Positions 43,289-50,324 of a stretch of 64,000 nt of DNA are shown piece after piece. Each line of letters starts with the position of its first letter. Within the stretch, counting starts at the first letter, position 1. Made by a program: the position numbers and the translations under genes. Source of the stretch: Amycolatopsis sp. CA-128772 (GTDB lineage Bacteria > Actinomycetota > Actinomycetes > Mycobacteriales > Pseudonocardiaceae); assembly GCF_002904295.1 (NCBI RefSeq), contig NZ_PPHG01000075.1, positions 307,658 to 371,657 of the forward strand, read 5' to 3'. The notes below the pieces were generated by a model that was not told the DNA's origin, made no database searches, and worked only from the letters and a program-made list of their open reading frames with translations.

Positions 43289-45151
43289 TCACGCCACCCG
43301 GAACACCGGCCCGCGGGCCACGAACGGCAGCCGCACACCCCGTGGCACCAGGTACGCGTGCTCGCGGCGCGGCCGGACGTGGTCGCACTGCGCGTCGGTG
43401 ATGATCAGGATCGGCCCGTCCGCCGGGAAGTCCGGCGCGCGCTGCAGCAGGTCGACGCCGGGCTGCAGGATCGTGCCGCCGCGGCCGCGCACCTTGACCC
43501 GGCCCGCGATGTCCTCGACCGCGAGGTACCCCGCGTCGTAGGCGACGGCGTCGCAGAACACCACCCGCGCCGCCGGGACGTCCCGGGCCAGCGCGTACGA
43601 CGCGATCGCGCCCAGCGCCTTGCCCAGCAGCTCGGCGTTCATCGACCCCGACGTGTCCAGCACGACGCCGAAGGTGACGCGGCTGTCCAGGCGTTCCGGG
43701 CGGACCCGGCCCGGGCGCGGGATGTCCGGCGACGCCGACTGGCGGCGCGACGCCCGCGCGTAGCTGCGCACCGGCAGCTCGGCCCGGACGTGCTCGTCGA
43801 ACCAGCGGGCCAGCTGCGCGTCCCACGGCAGCGGCGGGTGGTCGAGGGCGCGGATCTCCTGTTCCAGGCCGGCCGGCAGCAGCCCGCGGCCCTGGGCGTG
43901 GTGGTACTCGAGGCCCTGGGTGAGCGCCCGGCGGTAGAACTCGTCGAGGTCGACGCCCTGGACTCGGTCCGCCCACGGCACCGGCCGCGAAGTGCGCTTG
44001 GACGACCGGCGCTGCGCCGCCTCGGGCTCGGACAGCCAGTCGCCCAGGACGTCGCCGGCCTCGCGCGACCCCAGCGTCAGCAGCTTCCGGGCCCGGCGCA
44101 AGTCGGTGGTCAGGGTGTCGTAGACCGACTCCGCCGACATCCCGGCCAGCTGCTGGTCGTGCAGGCCGCCGTCGGGCAGCTCGCCGACGCCCATGCCGAC
44201 CAGCCAGCCGTTGATCACGTAGTCGCAGGCGACGTTCCACAGGTACGGGTCGCGGCCCAGCGCGCGGCGGTCGTGCCGCAGGGCCGCGTGCAGCATTTCG
44301 TGGGCCAGCACGAACCGCCACTCCTCGGCGGTCAGCGCGGCAGCCGCGTTGACGTGGATCTCGCCGTGCTCGGCGTCTACGGCCGCGACGGCGATGTCCC
44401 AGGCGCGGACGACGTCGGCGTCGACGACCAGCGTGAACCCGGCGGCCACCGCGCCGAGCAGCGGGAACGACGAAACGAACCACGACAGCGCCCGGTCCCA
44501 CTCCCCCATCGCCCGCCGGCGCCGGGTCTGCCCGCGCGCGTCGGCGGCGCGTTCCATCGCCTCGGTGGCCGAGGCGATCAGCCCGCGGGCGAACCGCTCG
44601 GTCCACGGCTCGCCCTTGCCGTGGTACTGCAGCTGCCAGCGCGAAAGCGGCGGCGGCAGCCGCAGGCACGACCCGGGCCCGCCGACGCCCAGCTGCGCGA
44701 ACGGCGCCGGGACGCCGGTCTCCTGCCACGCGCGGGTCAGCGCGAGCTCGTCGGTGCCCGGCAGCTCCGGCACGTCGACGACGGGCGTCCCGACGTGGAC
44801 GGCCTCGGCGAACCGGTGGACGGCCACGCAGCACGCGGCGCCGTAGCCGTCGTCGAACTCGACGTCGGCGAGCCGGTCGTCGTCGAGGTGCCCGAGACCG
44901 AGGTGCAGCAGGAGGTGCGCGAAGACCCAGGCCCATTCGCCCGGGTCGCCGTCGCGGGCGCGGTTCGGGGTGATCAGGCCGCGGCCGTTGACGACGGCCC
45001 AGCTGCCGGTGCCGGGCAGGCTCTCCGGGCTGAGGCTGGCGCCGCGGGCGAGGTGGTCGAGGACGGTGTGCCCGCGGGCCAGCTCCCAGCCGCCGAGGAT
45101 GGCCTTCGCCCGCCGGTCCCGGCGCTGCGCTTCGGCGCGCGCGGTGCTCAT
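43289..45151 (-). CDS. Metallopeptidase-like (DUF2201) and VWA domain protein
   Basis: A 620-residue soluble protein. FVLAHEMLHAALRH gives a zinc site H284-E-x-x-H288, as in DUF2201 putative metallopeptidases, followed by YLWNVACDYVINGWL. An earlier copy of the same pattern, WVFAHLLLHLGLGH (residues 76-88) with DDGYGAACCVAVHRFAE, lacks the Glu, so the N-terminus looks like a degenerate duplicate. The C-terminal VWA-like part has FGVVLDTSGSM (around 497-502) and ILIITDAQCD. The ATG at 45151 overlaps the MoxR stop as ATGA. Such pairs act with MoxR ATPases in metal insertion or protein remodelling; the role here is unknown. Confidence 0.88.
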   Translation of the reverse strand: MSTARAEAQRRDRRAKAILGGWELARGHTVLDHLARGASLSPESLPGTGSWAVVNGRGLITPNRARDGDPGEWAWVFAHLLLHLGLGHLDDDRLADVEFDDGYGAACCVAVHRFAEAVHVGTPVVDVPELPGTDELALTRAWQETGVPAPFAQLGVGGPGSCLRLPPPLSRWQLQYHGKGEPWTERFARGLIASATEAMERAADARGQTRRRRAMGEWDRALSWFVSSFPLLGAVAAGFTLVVDADVVRAWDIAVAAVDAEHGEIHVNAAAALTAEEWRFVLAHEMLHAALRHDRRALGRDPYLWNVACDYVINGWLVGMGVGELPDGGLHDQQLAGMSAESVYDTLTTDLRRARKLLTLGSREAGDVLGDWLSEPEAAQRRSSKRTSRPVPWADRVQGVDLDEFYRRALTQGLEYHHAQGRGLLPAGLEQEIRALDHPPLPWDAQLARWFDEHVRAELPVRSYARASRRQSASPDIPRPGRVRPERLDSRVTFGVVLDTSGSMNAELLGKALGAIASYALARDVPAARVVFCDAVAYDAGYLAVEDIAGRVKVRGRGGTILQPGVDLLQRAPDFPADGPILIITDAQCDHVRPRREHAYLVPRGVRLPFVARGPVFRVA

Positions 45152-46209
45152 GCCCGCGCCGCGACCAGCCGCGGCAGGTCGCGGGCGGCCTCGACGAGGA
45201 ACCAGGACGGCAGCCGCGGGTTGCCGGCTTCGTCGTCGGCGATGACCAGCTGCGCCATCTCCAGGGAGATTTCCGCCAGCTCCACGAGCAGGCTCTTCGC
45301 CCGGAAGGCGAACTGGCGGACGGCCGCCGACGCGTGCCGCTTGTCCGCGGGCAGGTCCTTGACCAGGCGGGCGCGGAACGTTTCGGCGAGGAAGTAGAGC
45401 AGGTCGCGGTCGGCGGGCTCGGCGGGCCAACGCGCGTCGCCCTTGAAAATCGCCTCGAGGTCGAAGGCGTGCCGGGCCACCTTGAGGTACGCGCGGAACG
45501 CGCCCGCGTGCGCCGGGGTCAGCGTGGCGTAGGCCAGCAGCGCGATCGTCTCGTCGTCGGCCGGGTCGCCGGCCGAGCGCAGCAGATCGGAGAGCATGTG
45601 CCAGGACCGCGGCGTCGAGAACGGCTCCTCGGTCTTCGGCGGCGGGCTCCACAGGTGGTCCGGCCGCTGGGTGAGGTACTCGATCACCCACGGGTGGATG
45701 CCGTGGCCGGCGGCCCAGGCGAGCCAGTCGCCCGGTGCGGCGCGCAGGTGGACGTGGACCAGGCGGTTGACCAGAGCCGAGGCCATCGGCCGGGCCAGCG
45801 CCTGATCGGTGGCGCGGTTGCCGGCGCCGATCACGACCGAGCCCGCCGGCAGCTCGTAGGAGCCGATGCGGCGGTCGAGGATCAGCGAGTAGAACGCCTT
45901 CTGGACGTCGGGCGCGGCGGCGTTCAGCTCGTCGAGGAACAGGCAGTACGGCTCGTCGCGGGCGATCTGCTCCGGCGGGCAGAACCGGCTGCGGCCGTCC
46001 ACGATCTGCGGGACGCCGATCAGGTCCTCGGGCGCGAGCTGGGTGCCCAGCAGGGAAACGCAGTCGAGGCCCAGCGACGCCGCGAAGTCGCGCACGAGCG
46101 AGGACTTCCCGATCCCGGGCGCGCCCCAGAGGAACACCGGCCGCACGACGGCGGTGGTGAGCAGGACTTCGGGCAGCCGGGCGGGCGTGACCGTGAGCTG
46201 GGCGTGCAA
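45148..46209 (-). CDS. MoxR-type AAA+ ATPase
   Basis: A 353-residue ATPase: Walker A LWGAPGIGKSSLVRDF, Walker B YCLFLDELNAAAPDVQ, sensor IGAGNRATDQA and arginine-finger region ASALVNRLVHVHL. MoxR ATPases remodel protein complexes together with VWA partners, like the one encoded next. The start TTG at 46209 follows AGGAGG with good spacing; no ATG or GTG in frame fits better. The stop overlaps the start of the VWA gene. The adjacent methyltransferase makes a chelatase-like link thinkable, since magnesium and cobalt chelatases also pair AAA+ and VWA subunits. Confidence 0.9.
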   Translation of the reverse strand: MHAQLTVTPARLPEVLLTTAVVRPVFLWGAPGIGKSSLVRDFAASLGLDCVSLLGTQLAPEDLIGVPQIVDGRSRFCPPEQIARDEPYCLFLDELNAAAPDVQKAFYSLILDRRIGSYELPAGSVVIGAGNRATDQALARPMASALVNRLVHVHLRAAPGDWLAWAAGHGIHPWVIEYLTQRPDHLWSPPPKTEEPFSTPRSWHMLSDLLRSAGDPADDETIALLAYATLTPAHAGAFRAYLKVARHAFDLEAIFKGDARWPAEPADRDLLYFLAETFRARLVKDLPADKRHASAAVRQFAFRAKSLLVELAEISLEMAQLVIADDEAGNPRLPSWFLVEAARDLPRLVAARA

Positions 46210-46300
46210 GCGTGGACCTCCTGTGCGTCAGGACATCCCGGTGCGACGCCCCCTTTCGTGCGCCCATGATCGCGCGCCACCCGGCTTCCGCGCACTCGAA

Positions 46301-46459
46301 TTAGCCGGCGCGGCCCGAGGACGGGTACGGCAGCAACGCCATCTCCCGCGCGTTCTTGATCGCCGTGGCGACCTGGTTCTGCTGCTGCGGCGTCGATCCC
46401 GTCACCCGGCGGGCGCGCGCAACAGGTTCACCTCGCGCTTGCCGGTGCGGTTTCGGCAT
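46301..46459 (-). pseudogene. Decayed zinc-independent ribosomal protein bS18 (rpsR2)
   Basis: The C-terminal half of bS18 is intact on the minus strand (RARRVTGSTPQQQNQVATAI, KNAREMALLPYPSSGRAG, stop TAA at 46301). Upstream, TGKREVNLLRA, the usual beginning, is readable only in another frame, and the middle block with the conserved DYKDTxLLRKFIS is missing. A 52-codon frame from the ATG at 46459 joins a shifted N-terminus to the intact C-terminus; a normal bS18 has about 75-80 residues. So both a frameshift and an internal deletion are present. It follows rpsN2 in the zinc island. Confidence 0.75.
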
Positions 46460-46464
46460 CCGGC

Positions 46465-46770
46465 TCACCAGCTCGACTTCGCGACGCCGGGCAGCTCGCC
46501 GCGGTGCGCGGCCTGCCGCATCTTCACCCGCGACAGGCCGAACTTCCGCAGGTAGCCGCGGGGACGGCCGTCGGCGGCGTCGCGGTTGCGGATCCGGGTC
46601 GGGCTCGCGTCCCGCGGCAGCTTCTGCAGCGCGACGACGGCCTCGGCCTTCTCCTGCGGCGACGAGCCGGGTGCGGCGATGACGGCCTTGAGCGCGCGGC
46701 GGCGTTCGACGTACCGCGCGGCGACCACCTTCCGCTGCTCGTTCTTCGCGATCTTCGATTTCTTGGCCAT
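46465..46770 (-). CDS. rpsN2: Zinc-independent ribosomal protein uS14
   Basis: A 101-residue uS14 of the form without the CxxC zinc ribbon: MAKKSKIAKNEQRKVVAARY, LPRDASPTRIRNRDAADGRP and RGYLRKFGLSRVKMRQAAHR. It replaces the zinc-binding copy in ribosomes under zinc limitation, which frees zinc. Its ATG overlaps the rpmG2 stop by one base. The gene belongs to the minus-strand arm of the zinc island controlled by the box at 47188. Confidence 0.95.
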   Translation of the reverse strand: MAKKSKIAKNEQRKVVAARYVERRRALKAVIAAPGSSPQEKAEAVVALQKLPRDASPTRIRNRDAADGRPRGYLRKFGLSRVKMRQAAHRGELPGVAKSSW

Positions 46771-46937
46771 CAGCGCTCTTCCTTGAACTCGACGTGCTTG
46801 CGCGCCACCGGGTCGTACTTGCGCAGGACCATCCGGTCCGGGTCGTTGCGGCGGTTCTTCTTCGTGACGTACGTGTAGCCGGTGCCCGCGGTGGACCGCA
46901 GCTTGATGATCGGCCGGACGTCGGTGCTCTTCGCCAT
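46770..46937 (-). CDS. rpmG2: Zinc-independent ribosomal protein bL33
   Basis: A 55-residue bL33 without cysteines: MAKSTDVRPIIKLRSTAGTG, YTYVTKKNRRNDPDRMVLRK, YDPVARKHVEFKEER. The zinc-binding form carries four cysteines instead. Stop and start codons overlap those of its neighbours by one base, which indicates one tightly coupled transcript rpmB2-rpmG2-rpsN2. It is the replacement copy for zinc shortage. Confidence 0.95.
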   Translation of the reverse strand: MAKSTDVRPIIKLRSTAGTGYTYVTKKNRRNDPDRMVLRKYDPVARKHVEFKEER

Positions 46938-47173
46938 TACAGCTTCACCCCTTTTGCCTTCAGCTCGGCGACGACGGCCTCGATGCCGCGCTTGTCGATC
47001 GTCTTCATGCCCTTGGCGGAGACGCGCAGCCGCACCCAGCGGCCCTCCCCGGGCAGGAAGTAGCGGCGGTTCTGCAGGTTCGGCTCCCAGCGCCGGGACG
47101 TGCGGCGGTGGGAGTGCGAGACCTGCTTGCCGTAGCCCGGCTTGCGGCCGGTGACCTGGCACACGGCGGACAA
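46937..47173 (-). CDS. rpmB2: Zinc-independent ribosomal protein bL28
   Basis: A 78-residue bL28: LSAVCQVTGRKPGYGKQVSH, SHRRTSRRWEPNLQNRRYFL, GEGRWVRLRVSAKGMKTIDK. Only one Cys is present, so no zinc ribbon can form. The TTG at 47173 follows GGGAGGATCC; an ATG further upstream would put the zinc-regulator box inside the coding region, so it was rejected. It is the first gene of the minus-strand arm, and its promoter must overlap the box at 47188-47202. Confidence 0.93.
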   Translation of the reverse strand: MSAVCQVTGRKPGYGKQVSHSHRRTSRRWEPNLQNRRYFLPGEGRWVRLRVSAKGMKTIDKRGIEAVVAELKAKGVKL

Positions 47174-47187
47174 GGATCCTCCCGAGT

Positions 47188-47202
47188 TGATAGTGATTTT
47201 CA
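47188..47202. promoter_or_regulatory. Zur-type operator
   Basis: TGATAGTGATTTTCA matches the actinobacterial Zur box (TGNNANTGATTTTCA-like). It lies 15 bases before rpmB2 and 50 bases before cobW, between two divergent arms of replacement ribosomal genes. Zur with zinc would repress both. Confidence 0.8.
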
Positions 47203-47251
47203 TTTCCATTACAGTAGCGCACCGCACCCCGTCCGCATTCCTGGAGCCCCT

Positions 47252-48502
47252 GTGACCCACCACCCCCGCATCCCGCTCGTCCTCGTGAGCGGCCTGGTCG
47301 CCGGACCGAACGCCACGCTCGCCGAGCTGCTGCGCGTGGCCGGGCGCGGCACCGCCGTCGTCCACCACGACCTGCGCGAGATCCGCTCCGGCGTCGTCCG
47401 CCGCCGGCTGCGGCTCGGCGAGCGCGACGAGGAGACCGTGCTCGAACTGGCCCACGGCTGCGTGTCCTGCACCCTCCGGGAGGACCTCCTCCCCCTGCTG
47501 CGGCGGCTGGCGCGGCGCCCGGAGGTGACCCGGATCGTCGTCCGGCTCGACGAAGCCATGGAGCCGGAGCCGGTGAGCTGGGCGATCCGGAACGTCCTGG
47601 TCGGCGACGCCCCGGTCAGCGAGGACGTCGACCTGCGGGCCGTCCTCACCGTCGTCGGCTGCGCGACCTTCCTCGCCGACGCGACCGGCGACGACGAGCT
47701 GGCCGACCGGAACCTGCAGGGCAGCCCGGAGGACGAGCGGACGGTCGCCCAGGTCGCGCTGTCCCAGGTCGAGTTCGCCGACGTCCTCGTGCTGGCCGGC
47801 GCGGCCCCCGACGCGTGGACCGCCGCCAAGGCGTCCGCGGTGCTCGACCGGGTGGCGCCGTCGATCCCGCGGGTCGAGCTGGCCCGGATCGACGGCGGCA
47901 GCGTGCTCGACGCGGTCCCGGCGGACGCCCGCCGCGGCGAGGTCACCGACCTGCACGGCGCGCTGCTGCGCGGCGAACCGCCGGTGCACACCGACTGCGG
48001 TGTCGGCCTGCTCACCTTCACCGCGCGGCGGCCGTTCCACCCCGGGCGGCTGCACGCCGCGCTCGACGTCCTGCTGGACGGGGTCGTCCGCACCCGCGGG
48101 CGCGCCTGGCTGGCCAGCCGGCCGGACGTCGCGTTCTGGATCGAGTCGGCGGGCGGCGGCCTGGGCCTCGGCCACGCCGGTCCGTGGCTGGCGTCGCCGG
48201 ACGGTCCGGCGTGGACGGACGTCTCCCCGGAACGCCGGACGCTGGCGTCCCTGCGCTGGGACCCGGTGCACGGCGACCGGGCGCAGGAGCTCGTCGTGGT
48301 GACGGACCAGACAACGCCCGACGAGATCGACGCGGCCCTGCGCGGCGCTCTACTGACCGACGCGGAACTCGCGGCCGGGCCCGGAGCGTGGGCGCACTAC
48401 CCCGATCCGTTCGGCGACTGGCACGAAGAACCGTGCGAGGAGACCGAACCAGGCCCGGCGCGCCACGACGCGACCGCGGCGAACCGAAAGGAAGACCAGT
48501 GA
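47252..48502 (+). CDS. CobW-like GTPase family protein with degenerate P-loop
   Basis: A 416-residue member of the COG0523/CobW family. The metal motif is HGCVSCTLREDLLPLL (normally GCICCTLRxDL), and the C-terminal CobW domain shows VGLLTFTARRPFHPGRLHAA and LWASRPDVAFWIESAGG-like sequence (ASRPDVAFWI). The P-loop reads LVSGLVAGPNATLAELL in place of GxxGAGKTT, so the Lys that holds phosphate is gone. Zinc-responsive COG0523 proteins are thought to load zinc into client proteins. The GTG at 47252 lies downstream of the Zur-type box, and the stop overlaps the rpmE2 start. Confidence 0.88.
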   Translation: MTHHPRIPLVLVSGLVAGPNATLAELLRVAGRGTAVVHHDLREIRSGVVRRRLRLGERDEETVLELAHGCVSCTLREDLLPLLRRLARRPEVTRIVVRLDEAMEPEPVSWAIRNVLVGDAPVSEDVDLRAVLTVVGCATFLADATGDDELADRNLQGSPEDERTVAQVALSQVEFADVLVLAGAAPDAWTAAKASAVLDRVAPSIPRVELARIDGGSVLDAVPADARRGEVTDLHGALLRGEPPVHTDCGVGLLTFTARRPFHPGRLHAALDVLLDGVVRTRGRAWLASRPDVAFWIESAGGGLGLGHAGPWLASPDGPAWTDVSPERRTLASLRWDPVHGDRAQELVVVTDQTTPDEIDAALRGALLTDAELAAGPGAWAHYPDPFGDWHEEPCEETEPGPARHDATAANRKEDQ

Positions 48503-48753
48503 AGACCGGAATCCACCCCGACTACCACCCCGTCGTGTTCAAGGACTCGTCCACCGGCGACGCGTTCCTGACCCGTTCGACGATCACTTCGGACAAGACG
48601 ATCGAGTGGTCCGACGGCCACACCTACCCGCTCGTGATGGTCGACATCAGTTCGTGGTCGCACCCGTTCTGGACCGGCACCCAGCGGATCATGGACAGCG
48701 CCGGCCAGGTCGAGAAGTTCCACCGCCGCTACGGGAAGCGGGGCACCCGCTGA
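48499..48753 (+). CDS. rpmE2: Zinc-independent ribosomal protein bL31 (type B)
   Basis: An 84-residue bL31 of type B: MKTGIHPDYHPVVFKDSSTG, DAFLTRSTITSDKTIEWSDG, WSHPFWTGTQRIMDSAGQVE, KFHRRYGKRG. It lacks the CxxC of the zinc form. The GTG at 48499 follows AAGGAAG and overlaps the cobW stop; its own TGA overlaps the rpmF2 ATG. It is part of the plus-strand arm of the zinc island. Confidence 0.95.
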   Translation: MKTGIHPDYHPVVFKDSSTGDAFLTRSTITSDKTIEWSDGHTYPLVMVDISSWSHPFWTGTQRIMDSAGQVEKFHRRYGKRGTR

Positions 48754-48902
48754 TGGCCGTCCCCAAGCGCAAGCTGTCCCGCAGCAACACGCGGTCCCGG
48801 CGGTCGCAGTGGAAGGCCGCGGTGCCGGACCTGGTGCCGATCGAGGTGGACGGGAAGGTGCAGCCGGTCCCGCGCCGGCTGATGAGGCACTTCCACTCGT
48901 GA
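48753..48902 (+). CDS. rpmF2: Zinc-independent ribosomal protein bL32
   Basis: A 49-residue bL32: MAVPKRKLSRSNTRSRRSQW, KAAVPDLVPIEVDGKVQPVP, RRLMRHFHS. The zinc-ribbon cysteines (CPxCG..C..C) of the normal form are absent. It is coupled to rpmE2 by a one-base overlap (TGATG) and to the truncated cobW gene by GTGA. Confidence 0.93.
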   Translation: MAVPKRKLSRSNTRSRRSQWKAAVPDLVPIEVDGKVQPVPRRLMRHFHS

Positions 48903-49210
48903 GCGTCCCGGTCACGGTGGTGTCCGGCTTCCTCGGCGCGGGCAAGACGACGCTGCTCAACCACATCCTCGCCAACCGAGCGGGCTTGCGGGTCGCGTCG
49001 ATCGTCAACGACATGAGCGAGGTCGACATCGACGCGGCGCTGGTGCGCTCGCAGGAGCGCCTCGTCGGAATGACCAACGGGTGCATCTGCTGCACCCTGC
49101 GGGAGGACCTCCTGGAGGAGGTCACGGCACTGTGCGCGGACGGCCGCTTCGACCACGTCCTGATCGAGTCGAGCGGCAGCTCCGAGCCGATGCCGGTGGC
49201 CGCGACGTGA
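48899..49210 (+). CDS. Truncated CobW-family GTPase with intact P-loop
   Basis: The first 103 residues of a COG0523 protein: VTVVSGFLGAGKTTLLNHIL (P-loop), IVNDMSEVDIDAALV (switch), GMTNGCICCTLREDLLEEV (metal motif) and FDHVLIESSGSSEPMPVA. Full-length members have 320-400 residues, so most of the GTPase core and the whole C-terminal domain are missing. The stop TGA (49208-49210) is part of repeat cluster 2, which begins exactly where the protein should continue. It may be non-functional; the GTG at 48899 overlaps rpmF2 as GTGA. Confidence 0.85.
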   Translation: MSVPVTVVSGFLGAGKTTLLNHILANRAGLRVASIVNDMSEVDIDAALVRSQERLVGMTNGCICCTLREDLLEEVTALCADGRFDHVLIESSGSSEPMPVAAT

Positions 49211-49362
49211 TCCGAGCCGGATCTCGCGTGATCGAACTCGAAACTCGCGTGATTCGAGCCGTAACTCGCGGGATCCGGCTCGGATCACGCGAGTTACGGG
49301 CCCCATCACGCGAGTTACGGGCTTGATCACGCGAGTTACGGGCTTGATCACGCGAATTCGCC
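49206..49362. repeat. Repeat cluster 2 with core AACTCGCGTGAT and 21-base tandem units
   Basis: 49206-49228 pairs with 49267-49289 (22 of 23 bases). From 49283 there are three and a half direct copies of a 21-base unit with core ATCACGCGAGTTACGGG (49283, 49304, 49325, 49346). The first 60 bases match repeat cluster 1 at 41857. It interrupts the second cobW gene. The remaining stretch to 49445 shows no gene. Confidence 0.87.
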
Positions 49363-49445
49363 CCAGGCATTGCGGGAGTGCCTCGGTGACGTCGCCTTTT
49401 CCTTGACGCCGGCGGCCGGGCCGCCGTCGAGGCCGCTCGGCCGAG

Positions 49446-49748
49446 TCAGTGGTCGTCGTAGTGGTCCTCGTGGACTGCGTGGCGGTGGCCGTCGTGCAGG
49501 TAGTCGACGTGGTCGCCGTGGGGGACCGCGATGTGGCCGCAGCCGTCGCCGTGGGTGTGGTGGTCGTGGTCTGCGTGGGGCACGTGGCCGCTGATCTCGC
49601 ACTCGTCGAAGTGGCCGTCGTGGGCCCGGTGCAGGTGCCCTTCGTGCACGTAGTCCACGTGGTCGCCGTGCGGGACCGCCGCGTGGCCGCAGCCTTCGCC
49701 GTGGGTGTGGTGCTCGTGGCCGGCGTGCGGCACGTGCGGGTTGGTCAT
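49446..49748 (-). CDS. His/Asp-rich probable metal-binding protein with internal duplication
   Basis: A 100-residue protein with about 30 histidines, built from two similar halves of about 45 residues: HVPHAGHEHHTHGEGCGHAA-VPHGDHVDYVHEGHLHRAH, then HVPHADHDHHTHGDGCGHIA-VPHGDHVDYLHDGHRH. Each half has one GCGH, so Cys and His could bind zinc. It has no signal peptide or membrane helix. Location directly beside the zinc island suggests zinc storage or transfer. No Zur-type box was seen in its own 50 bases of upstream sequence. The ATG at 49748 is clear. Confidence 0.85.
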   Translation of the reverse strand: MTNPHVPHAGHEHHTHGEGCGHAAVPHGDHVDYVHEGHLHRAHDGHFDECEISGHVPHADHDHHTHGDGCGHIAVPHGDHVDYLHDGHRHAVHEDHYDDH

Positions 49749-49853
49749 CGGCGGTCCCTTCCAGGTGTGTCCACTTCGGACGGTAACACCGCACGCGGCG
49801 GCGGCCCGGGCGAAAGCTCCCCGCTCACCCGATAGCGGCCGTTTGGTCCGAGT

Positions 49854-49873
49854 TGATCAACCCAGGTTTATCA
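49854..49873. promoter_or_regulatory. Candidate MarR operator
   Basis: TGATCAA-CCCAGG-TTTATCA is an inverted repeat with one mismatch, 17 bases before the MarR start. TCAACC and GGTTGA flank it as a further inverted pair. Self-repression by the MarR protein is likely. Confidence 0.5.
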
Positions 49874-49889
49874 GTCTAGGTTGACGATC

Positions 49890-50324
49890 GTGACGGACGA
49901 GGAGCTCCTCCAGGCGAGCGCCGACCTGCGCGTCGCGCTCGGCCGGCTGATCCGGCGGCTGCGGCAGGGTTACGTCGTCGGCGAACTGACCCTGCCCGAA
50001 CGCTCGGTGCTGTCCCGGCTCGACCGCGAGGGCCCGGCCACCCCGGGCTGCCTCGCCGACCTCGAACGCGTCAAGCCGCAGGCCATGGGCGTGACCCTGG
50101 CCGGGCTGGTCGGGCGCGGGCTGGTCGAGCGGCGCAAGGACGACTCCGACGGCCGCAAGGTGCTGATGACGGTCACCGAAGCCGGCGTCCGGCTGCTCAC
50201 CGACCGGCGGTCGCGGACGACGCAGCGGATGGCCGGCGCGCTGGCCGAGCGGTTCACCGCCGCCGAGCAGCGCGAGCTCGTCGCCGCGATCCCGCTGATC
50301 GAGCGGCTGGCGGACGCGCTGTGA
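49890..50324 (+). CDS. MarR-family transcriptional regulator
   Basis: A 144-residue winged-helix regulator: LGRLIRRLRQGYVVGELTLP, SVLSRLDREGPATPGCLADL, MGVTLAGLVGRGLVERRKDD, SDGRKVLMTVTEAG (wing). It begins a four-gene operon with an MFS exporter, a dienelactone-hydrolase-like enzyme and a small protein, linked by 4-nt overlaps. MarR proteins often repress a linked efflux pump until a ligand binds. The GTG at 49890 was taken; a TTG at 49881 is possible. Confidence 0.9.
   Translation: MTDEELLQASADLRVALGRLIRRLRQGYVVGELTLPERSVLSRLDREGPATPGCLADLERVKPQAMGVTLAGLVGRGLVERRKDDSDGRKVLMTVTEAGVRLLTDRRSRTTQRMAGALAERFTAAEQRELVAAIPLIERLADAL

Noticed and set aside
46301..46459. Intact short bS18 variant
   Set aside because: The N-terminal motif is found only in another frame and the conserved middle is missing, so a pseudogene is more likely, although expression of the 52-codon frame is not excluded.
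49283..49362. Short regular repeats that look like a CRISPR array
   Set aside because: The 21-base units follow each other without unique spacers, the units also occur inverted, and no cas gene is near.
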